Assembly (NCBI GenBank): GCA_035713725.1
Contig: DASTMZ010000152.1
Location: forward strand, 1-47,893
Direction: 5' to 3'
DNA from: DASQPR01 sp035713725
Lineage (GTDB): Bacteria > Actinomycetota > Actinomycetes > Mycobacteriales > Micromonosporaceae
DNA: 47,893 nucleotides
The notes beneath the pieces are model-generated. The model was not told where the DNA came from and did not search any database. It saw nothing but the letters and a program-made list of their open reading frames with translations. Below are positions 16,180 to 24,599 of the stretch, piece after piece (position 1 is the stretch's first letter; each line of letters opens with the position of its first letter). Position numbers and translations under genes: made by a program.

Positions 16180-16567
16180 GCTCGCATCGTAATGACCGCC
16201 GAAGCGCGCTGCGATGCCCACCGATGGGTGCGCCGCGGATGCCCGCCGACGGCGCAGCCTCGGTCACGATTTCGCTGCTCACGTCACGTTTCCGCGAACC
16301 ATCGCTCTTGGACGCCGGCCGGCGCCGACAGCGACAAAGTGTCGTGTTACTGACAGTGGCCACGATAAGAGCACTGCAAACGGTTGCAATCGACCCTTGC
16401 ACCTCGGCGCGCGCCTTGACATGCCGGTGATCACGACCGTCGAATGCTCCCAGGTCCTAGGTCCCGTCGGACCACCGCGGCGCCGTCATGTCCAACCGGC
16501 GTCGCCAGTGCCGGCTCGCCGAGCCGGTGCTGTCGCACCAACCCCCAGGGTGCTTGAAGGGAGTTCC
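16180..16567 (+). promoter_or_regulatory. Promoter and structured leader of the first sedolisin gene
   Basis: This 388-bp gap carries CGACCCTTGCA at 16391-16401 and CGCCTTGACA at 16412-16421; the same two words, at the same 21-base offset, occur upstream of the second sedolisin (18739 and 18760). TTGACA is a good -35; a -10 is not obvious. Downstream are an 8-bp near-palindrome (CCGGCTCG/CGAGCCGG, 16511-16527) and a small hairpin GCACC/GGTGC (16535-16553) ending just before AAGGGAG, the ribosome binding site. No ORF with family resemblance lies here. Confidence 0.5.
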
Positions 16568-18502
16568 ATGCTCACACACAGTGCTCGCCGGGTCATCGCC
16601 TGGCGCGCGTTGTTGCTGGCTGGCGCTGCGGTTCTGACCGTACCGTTCGCCACCGGCAACGCGTTTGCGGCGACCGGCGGCCGCGCCGCCATCGCCGGGA
16701 GCACGCCCAGCTGGGCGACGTCCGGCCGAGTCGTCGGCTCGCCAGCCGCGGCGGCGCGCATCACGTTCAACGTGGTTCTGCCGCTGCGCAACGGCGCTGC
16801 CGCCGACAAGCTTGCCGCGGCCGTCTCGGATCCGAAGAGTTCGAGCTACGGCCACTACCTGTCGGCCAGCCAGTTCAACGCACGGTTCGCGCCGACGAAC
16901 GCTCAGGTCAAGGCGGTGTCGAGCTTCCTCAAGGGAGCCGGCATCAAGGTGACCGGCACCGCGCAAGGAAACCGTTGGGTCACCGCGAGCGGCACGGTCA
17001 AGCAAATCCAGAGCGCATTCGGCACGACGCTGCGCAACTACAGCTACAAGGGGCACGTGATGCACGCGCCCAGCACAGCGCTGTCCGTGCCGCGTTCGGT
17101 CGCCGGTCTGATCGCCGGCGTCGTTGGCGTCACCAACGACGGCGCGCTGCGCACGCCGAGCCACGTCGTCATGTCCGGTTCAGGGGTCGACGCCACATCC
17201 GGCCCATCCGACGCCGTACCGCCGCGACAGCAATGCTCGGTCTTCTGGGACCAGTTCGAGCAGGTGTCGCCGCTGGCGTACGGCCGGACGTCGTTCCCGA
17301 CCAACAACTGTGGCTACACGGGCGCGCAGTTCCGCGGCGCGTACGGCGTGCAGTCGGCCGTCAACCACGGCAACAACGGGCACGGTGTGACGGTCGCGAT
17401 CATCGACGCGTACGCCTCGGCGACGATCGTCGACGACACCAACGCACTCGACGCCGCGACCGGTGAACCGCAGCTGGCCGCCGGCCAGTACAGCGAGACC
17501 GATTTCACGCCATTCGACCTGCAAGACGAGTGCGGTCCGGACGGCTGGAACGAGGAGGAGACGCTCGACGTCGCGGCCGTACACGACATGGCACCCGGCG
17601 CGAACATCCACTACCTCGGGGCGATGGACTGTGACACCGGCATCGACGACGCGGTTAACTTCGTGTTGCAGAACCACACCGCGAACATCGTCAGCAACTC
17701 GTACGGGTTCGTCGGCGAGGACGGCCTCGGCGACGAGGTGGCTACCGAGCACAGCATGTTCACCCAGGCCGCCATCGAGGGGATCGGGTTCTACTTCTCC
17801 TCCGGTGACGACGGCGACGACACCATCGACGGCACGCCGCACCCGGAGCCGGACTTCCCGGCCTCCGATCCGTTGGTCACCGGCGTCGGCGGTAGCGACC
17901 TCGCTGTCACGTCCTCGAACGGATACCTGTTCGAGACGTCGTGGGGCGACGACCTCGACTCAGTGAACTTCGCGACCACGCCGAGCTCGCTCAGCGTGCC
18001 GCTGCCGGGTGACTTCGTGTTTGGCGCCGGTGGCGGCGTCAGCGCGCTGTTCACCGAGCCGCTTTACCAGAAACTGGCGGTGCCGAACAGCCTCGCCAAG
18101 CTCAACGGCAAGACGGCGATGCGCGTGGTGCCGGATGTCGGCGCGGACGCAGACCCGGAGACGGGCCTGTTGATGGTCTTCCGCGGCACACCGGTGACAA
18201 TCGGCGGCACGAGCCTGGCATGCCCGCTCTTCGCAGGCGTTCAGGCGTTGGCTAGCCAGGGCCGGTTCTTCCCGATCGGCTTTGCGAACCCGCTGCTCTA
18301 CACGATTGGCCTGACCGGCATCGCGTTCCACGACGTGAAGGCGCCGAGCAGTCCGGTCGCGATGATGACGCAGTCCGGTCGCTCGTTGCTCACCCTCGGC
18401 CAGGACACATCGCTGACCTCGACCAAGGGATACGACGACACGACCGGTCTCGGCACGCCGAACGGTCCGGGACTGTTGCTCCTCGAGCATCTGCTCCCGT
18501 AA
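16568..18502 (+). CDS. Secreted S53 (sedolisin/kumamolisin) serine-carboxyl peptidase, copy 1
   Basis: A 644-residue preproenzyme. Residues 1-34 are a signal peptide ending AFA. The pro-kumamolisin activation domain spans about 55-200 (FNVVLPLRN, YGHYLSASQFNARFAPT, VPRSVAGLI). The peptidase domain follows from about 215, with Glu330/Asp334 (EETLD), candidate oxyanion Asp385 (GED) and nucleophile Ser549 in GGTSLACP, so the catalytic set appears complete. The C-terminal calcium site is suggested by FHDVK and YDDTTGLGTPNG. Such enzymes act at acid pH outside the cell after self-cleavage. AAGGGAG precedes the ATG. A close paralogue follows directly. Confidence 0.93.
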   Translation: MLTHSARRVIAWRALLLAGAAVLTVPFATGNAFAATGGRAAIAGSTPSWATSGRVVGSPAAAARITFNVVLPLRNGAAADKLAAAVSDPKSSSYGHYLSASQFNARFAPTNAQVKAVSSFLKGAGIKVTGTAQGNRWVTASGTVKQIQSAFGTTLRNYSYKGHVMHAPSTALSVPRSVAGLIAGVVGVTNDGALRTPSHVVMSGSGVDATSGPSDAVPPRQQCSVFWDQFEQVSPLAYGRTSFPTNNCGYTGAQFRGAYGVQSAVNHGNNGHGVTVAIIDAYASATIVDDTNALDAATGEPQLAAGQYSETDFTPFDLQDECGPDGWNEEETLDVAAVHDMAPGANIHYLGAMDCDTGIDDAVNFVLQNHTANIVSNSYGFVGEDGLGDEVATEHSMFTQAAIEGIGFYFSSGDDGDDTIDGTPHPEPDFPASDPLVTGVGGSDLAVTSSNGYLFETSWGDDLDSVNFATTPSSLSVPLPGDFVFGAGGGVSALFTEPLYQKLAVPNSLAKLNGKTAMRVVPDVGADADPETGLLMVFRGTPVTIGGTSLACPLFAGVQALASQGRFFPIGFANPLLYTIGLTGIAFHDVKAPSSPVAMMTQSGRSLLTLGQDTSLTSTKGYDDTTGLGTPNGPGLLLLEHLLP

Positions 18503-18541
18503 CGCACATGTGAGGTAACCGGCGTTAGCTAACCGCCGGGT

Positions 18542-18598
18542 ACGCAACAGCGGGCCGTCCGTGGCACCTCGCCGCGGGCGGCCCGCACTGTGTTGCGT
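18542..18598 (+). terminator. Long hairpin after the first sedolisin gene
   Basis: ACGCAACA (18542-18549) pairs with TGTTGCGT (18591-18598), with inner arms CGGGCCG and CGGCCCG pairing closer to the loop. It lies 40 bases after the stop. The inner sequence (CCGTGGC ... CGCCGCGGGCGG) resembles that of the hairpin after the second sedolisin, so the terminator seems to have been duplicated with the gene. Confidence 0.6.
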
Positions 18599-18662
18599 GA
18601 GGACGGCCGCGGCCCTCGGAACATGACTTTCGAGTCCATCGAGCGGACGCGTGTGCGCTGGG

Positions 18663-18723
18663 TGCATCCCACGCGAGCAGCGCACGTGCGCTGGTGCCTG
18701 CCACGGGAGCAGCGCACGTGCGC
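18663..18723. repeat. Two 32-bp direct repeats, each with a GCGCACGTGCGC palindrome
   Basis: Two imperfect 32-bp units start at 18663 and 18695; a third degenerate start follows (GTGCCACGCGAC near 18731). Each unit shares GAGCAGCGCACGTGCGC exactly. The first contains a 16-bp perfect palindrome CAGCGCACGTGCGCTG (18678-18693), the second a 12-bp one (18712-18723). Centre spacing is 32 bp, close to three helical turns, and the pair lies about 40-70 bases before the TTGACA box, which suits activator or repressor dimers binding side by side. Confidence 0.6.
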
Positions 18724-18919
18724 CCGGCGCGTGCCACGCGACCCTTGCATCCGCCAACACGCCTTGACACCCAACGATCACCATCGGTCTGATGGCCGTA
18801 AGTCCGGCCGCGCCGGACCGTGTGGTGTCGGCTGTCCTCCAATCGGCGCCATGGCCACACCGACTTACCGATCGGTGTGCGGCTGCACCAGATCCCCCAG
18901 GGTGCAAGGAAGGAGCTCC

Positions 18920-20860
18920 ATGCGTTCAGACCTTGCGCGCCGGTTTACCACCCGGCGTGTTTTGGTGCTGGTCGGCGCCGCGGTGCTAACCGTACCGTTC
19001 GCCACCAGCAGCGCGTTCGCGGCGACGAGTGGCCGCGCCACGCTCGGCGGCAGTTCGCCCTCCTGGGCGACGTCCAACCGGGTCGTCGGCTCGCCGTCCG
19101 CGTCCACGAAGATCACGTTCAACGTCGTCCTGCCGCTGCGCAACGCAGCCGCGGCGGACAAGCTCGCGCTAGCCGTTTCGAACCCGAACAGCTCGAGCTA
19201 CGGCCGCTACCTGACCGCCAGTCAGTTCAACGCGCGGTTCGCGCCAACGAACGCGCAGGTCAAGGCCGTGTCGAGCTTCCTACGCGGAGCCGGCCTCAAG
19301 GTGACCGGCACGGCACAGGGCAACCGATGGGTGTCCGCCAGCGGTACGGTCAGCCAGATCAACTCGGCCTTCGCCACCACGCTGCGCAACTACAGCTACA
19401 AGGGGAAGCTCATCCACGCGCCGAGCAAGGCGCTGTCGGTGCCGCGCTCGGTGTCGAGTCTGATCGCCGGTGTCGTCGGTGTGACCAACGACGGTGCGCT
19501 GCTCACGCCGAGCCACGTCGTGGTGTCCGGTGGCTCGACCGCCGACTCGTCGACCGGCCCGTCGGACGCGTTGCCGCCGCCGTCGCAGTGTTCGGTCTTC
19601 TGGGACCAGCACGAGCAGACCGGACCGCCGGCCTTCGGCCGCACGTCGTTCCCGACTCCGAACTGTGGCTATACGGCCGCGCAGCTGCGCGGGGCGTACA
19701 ACGTGCAGTCCGCGGTCAGCCACGGCAACAACGGCCACGGCCAGACCGTCGCCATCATCGACGCGTACGACAACGGCACCGCACTGGCGGACGCGAACGC
19801 GCTGAGCGACCGTAGCGGCGAACCGGAGTTCGCTCCGGGTCAGTTCACCGTCACGGACTTCACGCCGTTCAACCTCCAGGACGAATGTGCACCGGCCAGC
19901 TGGGCCGTCGAGCAGTCGCTCGACATCGAGGCCATCCACGGCATGGCACCGGGCGCGAACATCAACTACATCGGTGCGCAGAACTGTGACACCGGCATCG
20001 ACGACGCGGTCAACTTCGTCATCCAGAACCACGTCGCCGACATCGTGAGCAACTCGTACGGATTCATCGGCGAGGACGGACTCGGCGACGAGGTGGCGAC
20101 CGAGCACAGCCTGTTCACCCAGGCCGCCATCCAGGGCATCGGGTTCTACTTCTCGTCCGGTGACTTCGGCGACAACGTGTTCACATTCGGCCTGCCGCAC
20201 CCGGAGCCGGACTTCCCGGCATCGGATCCGCTGGTTACCGCGGTGGGTGGCACGAGCCTCGCCTTGAAGCCGTCGAACAGCATCTTGTTCGAGTCGCAGT
20301 GGGGCAACTTCATCGACGCGACGAACACGGCAACCTCGCCGTCGTCCTACACCGAGCCGCTTCCGGGTCACTTCAACTCGGGCGCGGGCGGTGGGGTGAG
20401 CGCGTTGTTCACCGAGCCCATCTACCAGAAGGGCACGGTGCCGAACAGCCTCGCGAAGCTCAACGGCAAGACCGCTATGCGTGTCACGCCGGACGTCGGT
20501 GCGGTTGCTGACCCCGAGACCGGGTTCGGCATCATCTCCGGCGGAGCGTCGCTCACCATTGGTGGCACTAGTCTCGCTTGCCCGGTGTTCGCTGGCGTGC
20601 AGGCGCTCGCCAGCCAGGGTCGGTTGTTCCCGATCGGGTTCGCGAACCCGTTGCTCTACACCATCGGGCACATTCCGAGCACGTTCAACGACGTCAAGTC
20701 GCCGACCAGCACGCTGGCGATGATGACGACGTCCGGCCGGACGCTCATCACGATGGCCATGGACACGTCGTTGACCGCGACGAAGGGCTACGACGACACG
20801 ACGGGCATCGGCACGCCGAACGGTCCTGGCCTGTTGTTGTTCGAGCACATCATTCCGTAG
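18920..20860 (+). CDS. Secreted S53 (sedolisin/kumamolisin) serine-carboxyl peptidase, copy 2
   Basis: A 646-residue paralogue of the preceding gene, collinear over its whole length with only small indels. Signal peptide to about residue 34 (SSAFA), activation domain about 55-200, then the peptidase with Glu331/Asp335 (EQSLD), Asp386 (GED) and Ser551 (GGTSLACP). The largest differences lie around 281-315 (after AIIDAY), 414-425 and 446-480, surface segments where substrate specificity may differ. AAGGAAGGAG precedes the ATG. The tandem copy, with copied promoter words and terminator, shows a local duplication; each copy has its own terminator and promoter, so they can be expressed independently. 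Confidence 0.93.
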   Translation: MRSDLARRFTTRRVLVLVGAAVLTVPFATSSAFAATSGRATLGGSSPSWATSNRVVGSPSASTKITFNVVLPLRNAAAADKLALAVSNPNSSSYGRYLTASQFNARFAPTNAQVKAVSSFLRGAGLKVTGTAQGNRWVSASGTVSQINSAFATTLRNYSYKGKLIHAPSKALSVPRSVSSLIAGVVGVTNDGALLTPSHVVVSGGSTADSSTGPSDALPPPSQCSVFWDQHEQTGPPAFGRTSFPTPNCGYTAAQLRGAYNVQSAVSHGNNGHGQTVAIIDAYDNGTALADANALSDRSGEPEFAPGQFTVTDFTPFNLQDECAPASWAVEQSLDIEAIHGMAPGANINYIGAQNCDTGIDDAVNFVIQNHVADIVSNSYGFIGEDGLGDEVATEHSLFTQAAIQGIGFYFSSGDFGDNVFTFGLPHPEPDFPASDPLVTAVGGTSLALKPSNSILFESQWGNFIDATNTATSPSSYTEPLPGHFNSGAGGGVSALFTEPIYQKGTVPNSLAKLNGKTAMRVTPDVGAVADPETGFGIISGGASLTIGGTSLACPVFAGVQALASQGRLFPIGFANPLLYTIGHIPSTFNDVKSPTSTLAMMTTSGRTLITMAMDTSLTATKGYDDTTGIGTPNGPGLLLFEHIIP

Positions 20861-20900
20861 CCGCCGAGGTTTGACGGCACGGCGTCGACTCAGATCGGCG

Positions 20901-20952
20901 AGCACAAACGAAGGACCGCCCGTGGCGATCGCCGCGGGCGGTCCGCTGTGCT
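20901..20952. terminator. Hairpin after the second sedolisin gene
   Basis: GGACCGCCCG (20913-20922) pairs with CGGGCGGTCC (20935-20944); outer AGCACA and TGTGCT (20901-20906, 20947-20952) can close the base. It lies between the sedolisin stop and the convergent membrane protein, and probably serves both. Confidence 0.65.
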
Positions 20953-20963
20953 CGGCCACGAGC

Positions 20964-21410
20964 TCATGGGTACGGCGATTGCGTGCGTCCGATCCGCCGC
21001 CGGAGGAGCGTTCCGGCACCGGCGAACACCACGCAGCCCATCGCCCCGAAGAACACCAGGATGCCCAAGCCGATCGGCCACAGCCCGTCGTTGTCCCGAG
21101 TGACCGCCATCCGCGATCCGCTCAGCAAGACGATCGGCGCAAACACCGCGATCGCGCCGAGGATCGGCCGGCCGCGAAGCGCAAGCCACGTGATCGCGAT
21201 CGCCGCGACGAGGCCCACCAACACGCCATGTCGCGTATTCGCGGCGGTATCACTGAACGGACCGGGATCGCTGTAATTCGGCGCGACCGTGTTCCAGTCC
21301 CACCCCATGAACAGTCGCCACGCGCCGGCAGCGAGCGCGGCCACGATAACGACTTCGACGATGCCGGCCGGCCGCGACGCCCGCTCCAATCCGCGCACCC
21401 GCTCGCCCAT
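20964..21410 (-). CDS. Small four-helix membrane protein, unassigned
   Basis: A 148-residue protein with four hydrophobic segments: IVEVVIVAALAAGAWRLFMGW, HGVLVGLVAAIAITWLAL, ILGAIAVFAPIVLLSG and GLGILVFFGAMGCVVFAGAG. Between the first two is a polar loop with WNTVAPNYSDPGPF. I do not recognise the family. The ATG at 21410 is chosen because GGAGG lies eight bases upstream; the frame is open to 21479. The gene is convergent with the second sedolisin, and its start faces the purA stop 132 bp away on the same strand. Confidence 0.65.
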   Translation of the reverse strand: MGERVRGLERASRPAGIVEVVIVAALAAGAWRLFMGWDWNTVAPNYSDPGPFSDTAANTRHGVLVGLVAAIAITWLALRGRPILGAIAVFAPIVLLSGSRMAVTRDNDGLWPIGLGILVFFGAMGCVVFAGAGTLLRRRIGRTQSPYP

Positions 21411-21541
21411 GACCCGATCCTCCACGTTTCGTGACCACGGCACGGTGGGGCCGCAAGCCATTTCGCCTGCGCGGTGCAACGCCCCGCGTGTCGCCCAGTA
21501 TGGGTCCGCGAGTCACGTCCCGTTGTCCCGCCGGGGAGCGA

Positions 21542-22828
21542 CTAGACCAGATCGTGCCGGATGACGTTCTCCTCCCGACCGGGGCCGACGCCTACGACGC
21601 TCACCTGTGCACCGCACAGTTCCTCGATCCGATCGACGTAGCGGCGCGCGTTGTCGGGCAGATCGTGGGGCTCACGAGCCTTGGAGATGTCCTCCCACCA
21701 GCCGTCCATCTCCTCGAAGACGGGCACCGCGTGGTGGAACGCGGTCTGGGTCATGGGCAAGTCGTCGTGGCGTACGCCGTCGATGTCGTACGCCACGCAG
21801 ATCGGCACCTTCGCCAGTCCACTGAGGACGTCAAGCTTCGTCACGACGAGATCGGTGATGCCGTTCACCCGCACCGCGTAGCGGCCGACGAGCGCGTCGA
21901 ACCAGCCGCAGCGGCGTTCCCGGCCGGTCGTCGTGCCGTATTCCTGGCCGACCTTCAGCAGGTGTGCGCCGTTGTCGTCGAACAGCTCGGTCGGGAACGG
22001 CCCGGCGCCGACGCGCGTGGTGTAGGCCTTGATGATCCCGATCACCTGACTGATCTTGGTCGGCGGGATGCCGGAGCCGACACACGCGCCGCCGGCCGTC
22101 GGGTTCGACGACGTCACGAACGGGTAGGTCCCGTGGTCCACGTCGAGCAGAGTCGCCTGCGCACCCTCGAGCAGGATGGTGCGACCCTCCTCGAGTGCCC
22201 GAGCCAGCGCGAGTCGAGTGTCGGCGATGTAGGGCTTCAGCCGCTCGGCGTATCCGAGGTATTCCTCGGTGACCGCGTCGACGTCGATCGCCTTCCGGTT
22301 GTAGACCTTGACCAGAATCTGGTTCTTCTCCCGCAGGGCGAGTTCCAGCTTCTGCCGGAGGATGCCCGGGTCGAGCAGGTCCTGCACGCGGATACCGACG
22401 CGGCCGACCTTGTCGCCGTACGCCGGGCCGATGCCGCGTCCGGTGGTGCCGATCCGCGCCGAGCCGAGATACCGCTCGACGACCCGGTCCAGCGCGCGGT
22501 GGTGCGGCATGATCAGGTGTGCGTCGGACGAGATGAGCAGGTCATCGCAGGACACGCCGCCCTCGGCCAGCCCGTCGATCTCGGCGAGCAGCACCTTCGG
22601 ATCGATGACCACGCCGTTGCCGATGACCGGCACGCAACCGGGCGTCAGCACGCCGGAGGGAAGCAGGTGGAGCGCGTAGCGGGTGCCGTCCGGTGTGATC
22701 ACGGTGTGGCCCGCGTTGTTGCCGCCCTGGTAGCGCACGACGTGGCTGACACGGCTGCCAAGCAGGTCGGTAACCTTGCCCTTGCCCTCGTCGCCCCACT
22801 GCGCGCCGATCACGACGATCGCTGGCAT
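21542..22828 (-). CDS. purA: Adenylosuccinate synthetase
   Basis: A 428-residue enzyme joining aspartate to IMP with GTP, the first step towards AMP. Motifs: IGAQWGDEGKGKVTDLL near the N-terminus (GDEGKGK is the P-loop equivalent), YQGGNNAGHTV, GRGIGPAYGDK, EGAQATLLDVDHGTYPFVTSSN and the signature RRCGWFDA. It starts at the ATG at 22828 with GCGGAG a few bases upstream. A divergent, unassigned gene begins 118 bp away, as in mycobacteria where purA faces a conserved gene. Confidence 0.97.
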   Translation of the reverse strand: MPAIVVIGAQWGDEGKGKVTDLLGSRVSHVVRYQGGNNAGHTVITPDGTRYALHLLPSGVLTPGCVPVIGNGVVIDPKVLLAEIDGLAEGGVSCDDLLISSDAHLIMPHHRALDRVVERYLGSARIGTTGRGIGPAYGDKVGRVGIRVQDLLDPGILRQKLELALREKNQILVKVYNRKAIDVDAVTEEYLGYAERLKPYIADTRLALARALEEGRTILLEGAQATLLDVDHGTYPFVTSSNPTAGGACVGSGIPPTKISQVIGIIKAYTTRVGAGPFPTELFDDNGAHLLKVGQEYGTTTGRERRCGWFDALVGRYAVRVNGITDLVVTKLDVLSGLAKVPICVAYDIDGVRHDDLPMTQTAFHHAVPVFEEMDGWWEDISKAREPHDLPDNARRYVDRIEELCGAQVSVVGVGPGREENVIRHDLV

Positions 22829-22946
22829 GTTCTCCGCCTCTCCGGGGCGCGGCACGCCGCAATCTTCACGCCGCGTGGCCGTCGGGCGGCCCCGGTAGGT
22901 CAGGCTAACAATCGTCACGGTCCGTACGCGTGAGGAGGCGCCGATC

Positions 22947-23954
22947 GTGGTCACAGACCAGCCGGCCGGCCGACGCGTGGTCATCCTCACGCTCGGATCG
23001 GCCGACGCCGGTTGCGGTGACTCATGCGGGTGCGGGTCCGTCGACGGCCCGCATTCCGTGGGTACGCCGGCGGTCCGGGTACCCGTCTTGGCGTGCCGCG
23101 ACGCGCTCGCCGCCGGTGGCGCGCGGGTGACCACGGTTACCGCGACATCCGACGCGGAGATCGACGCCGTCATCGCGGACCTCGACGGCGCGCCACGGCC
23201 GGACGGACTGGCCTGGCCGACCGCGGCCGACGACCCGACGCTTGTCGTGGCGATGGATTCCGATGCGCAACTGCGCGCGGTGCTCCGGCGAATGGTCCGG
23301 CGATGGTCACCGCCATCGAGCCGCCGGCCGGCCGATCTGGCGTCCGGGCGCACCGTGCCCGATCTGCCACCGGTCGGCCTGCTGCCGCTGGATCCGCGTG
23401 GCGACGCCGGATCGAACGTTCCGGACCTCGTCGACCGGCTGCGCTTGCCACGCGATCCTGCGGCGGTTGCGGCCGCCGTGCTCGGCGGTCGAGTGCGCCG
23501 CGTGGACTTGCTTCGCACCGACGCCGGCTCGGTGACCGCGCATGGTGCGCTGCTCGGCGGCGTCGACGCCAGCGGACACGCCGCCGCCTGGCGCGGCCGC
23601 GTCGAAGTCGACGACACGGTCCTGGCCGACGGTGACGAGCCGGTGTTGGCCTGCGCGGTCGCAAACGCCGATGGGTACGCACACCTCGACGACCTGCCGC
23701 TCGCGCCGGCCGCCGATCCGTCCAGTGGCACCGTCGCGGTGTCCGTCGCCGTACCGGTTCGGGCGCGCAGGCGGTTCTCGCTGCGGAGCACCGAGGAGCT
23801 GGTGCACATCGAGGTACGGCGCGCCACCGGCCGCGCGGTGTCGGTCACGCCAACGGCCGATCTGCCCTACGTTGACGATGGCGTGTCAGCCATGTTGAGC
23901 CGCAAGCGGGCCTGGTGGGTCGAGCCCGCGGCGTGGGGTGTCTACACCGGCTGA
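22947..23954 (+). CDS. Conserved protein next to purA, function unknown
   Basis: A 335-residue protein I cannot assign. The N-terminus has a beta strand VVILTLGSADAG followed by a cysteine cluster, CGDSCGCG (residues about 23-30). A central part alternates helices and strands (DPRGDAGSNVPDLVDRL; GGRVRRVDLLRTDAGSVTAHGALLGG), and the C-terminal third looks beta-rich (FSLRSTEELVHIEV ... AWWVEPAAWGVYTG), faintly like the C-terminal domain of lipid kinases. No P-loop or GGDGT motif is visible, so kinase activity is not claimed. The GTG start has GAGGAGG eight bases upstream. Its place beside purA equals that of Rv0358 in M. tuberculosis as I remember it; homology was not tested. A 14-bp tandem repeat array starts on the base after its stop. 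Confidence 0.7.
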   Translation: MVTDQPAGRRVVILTLGSADAGCGDSCGCGSVDGPHSVGTPAVRVPVLACRDALAAGGARVTTVTATSDAEIDAVIADLDGAPRPDGLAWPTAADDPTLVVAMDSDAQLRAVLRRMVRRWSPPSSRRPADLASGRTVPDLPPVGLLPLDPRGDAGSNVPDLVDRLRLPRDPAAVAAAVLGGRVRRVDLLRTDAGSVTAHGALLGGVDASGHAAAWRGRVEVDDTVLADGDEPVLACAVANADGYAHLDDLPLAPAADPSSGTVAVSVAVPVRARRRFSLRSTEELVHIEVRRATGRAVSVTPTADLPYVDDGVSAMLSRKRAWWVEPAAWGVYTG

Positions 23955-24030
23955 CGTTGCCGGGTCTGCGTTGCCGGGTCTGCGTTGCCGGGTCTACGTT
24001 GCCGGGTCTACGTTGCCGGGTCTTCGTTGC
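23955..24030. repeat. 14-bp tandem repeat array, 5.4 copies
   Basis: Five full units of CGTTGCCGGGTCTN (last base G, G, A, A, T) plus CGTTGC run without gaps from the base after the TGA of the upstream gene. The only variable position is the last base of each unit. It lies between two convergent genes. On the minus strand the array is C-rich and G-poor. Confidence 0.9.
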
Positions 24031-24058
24031 GGTGTTAACCGACCAGTGCCGTCGCGAA

Positions 24059-24481
24059 TCAGTCGGCCAACGCGCGTTCGGCGGCCGGATCGCAGTCGTG
24101 CAGGAACTGCGCGCAGCGCGTCGCCTCGTCGGTCTCGCCGATCGTCTCGGCCGCCTTGGACAGCACGTACAAGCAGCGGAGGAAGCCCTGGTTGCCGTGG
24201 TGCGTCCAGGGCACCGGCCCGTGGCCCTTCCAACCGTTGCGGCGCAACTGGTCGAGGCCTCGGTGATAGCCGGTGCGGGCGAACGCGTACGCGGTCACCA
24301 CGTCGCCGCCGTCGTACGCGCGCTGTGCCAGCGCCGCCCACGCGCCGCTATACGTGGGGAACCGGGCTGCCACGTCGGCGAGCGTCGCGTCGGTGGCGCC
24401 GGCCAACGCGGTGGCCGCATCGTCGTCGTCCGGCAACAGCGTGGCCGGTGGTTCCGGCAAAAGGTTCTGCATAGTGGCCAT
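24059..24481 (-). CDS. DUF3151 family protein
   Basis: A 140-residue actinobacterial protein of the DUF3151 family, function unknown. Seen: LLPEPPATLLP at the N-terminus, FPTYSGAWAALAQRAYD, AYAFARTGYHRGLDQLRRNGWKGHGPVPW, HGNQGFLRCLYVLSKAAETIGE and a C-terminal FLHDCDPAAERAL. The repeated helical pattern looks TPR-like. Start: ATG at 24481; an ATG three codons on (24472) is equally possible. Its position between purA and fba equals that of Rv0360c in mycobacteria. Confidence 0.85.
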   Translation of the reverse strand: MATMQNLLPEPPATLLPDDDDAATALAGATDATLADVAARFPTYSGAWAALAQRAYDGGDVVTAYAFARTGYHRGLDQLRRNGWKGHGPVPWTHHGNQGFLRCLYVLSKAAETIGETDEATRCAQFLHDCDPAAERALAD

Positions 24482-24599
24482 TCAACCGCTTCACATGTCG
24501 CAGGTGGCGGCCGGTGTCGACGGTCGGACGATGACGACAACGCAAACCGAAGGGTTGAGTGCTTGCCCGCGCAACAGTTGGCGGAGATCGGTTGAGCGG

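Larger units (their letters stand above)
18503..18919 (+). promoter_or_regulatory. Intergenic region and promoter of the second sedolisin gene
   Basis: 417 bp holding, in order: the hairpin at 18542-18598, two palindromes at 18678-18693 and 18712-18723, CGACCCTTGCA (18739-18749), CGCCTTGACA with the -35-like TTGACA (18760-18769), an 8-bp inverted repeat CACACCGA/TCGGTGTG (18856-18879) and a hairpin TGCACC/GGTGCA (18884-18906) that runs into AAGGAAGGAG, the ribosome binding site. The arrangement after 18739 repeats that of the first gene; the palindromes do not. I see no ORF with family resemblance. Confidence 0.55.

Noticed and set aside
16568..20860. The two sedolisins as an assembly duplication artefact
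   Set aside because: They differ by many scattered substitutions and small indels, so they are true paralogues.
22947..23954. Diacylglycerol kinase
   Set aside because: The GGDGT-type nucleotide motif is missing; only a faint C-terminal resemblance is seen.
23955..24030. Tandem array as a CRISPR
   Set aside because: The 14-bp units abut without spacers, and no cas gene is near.
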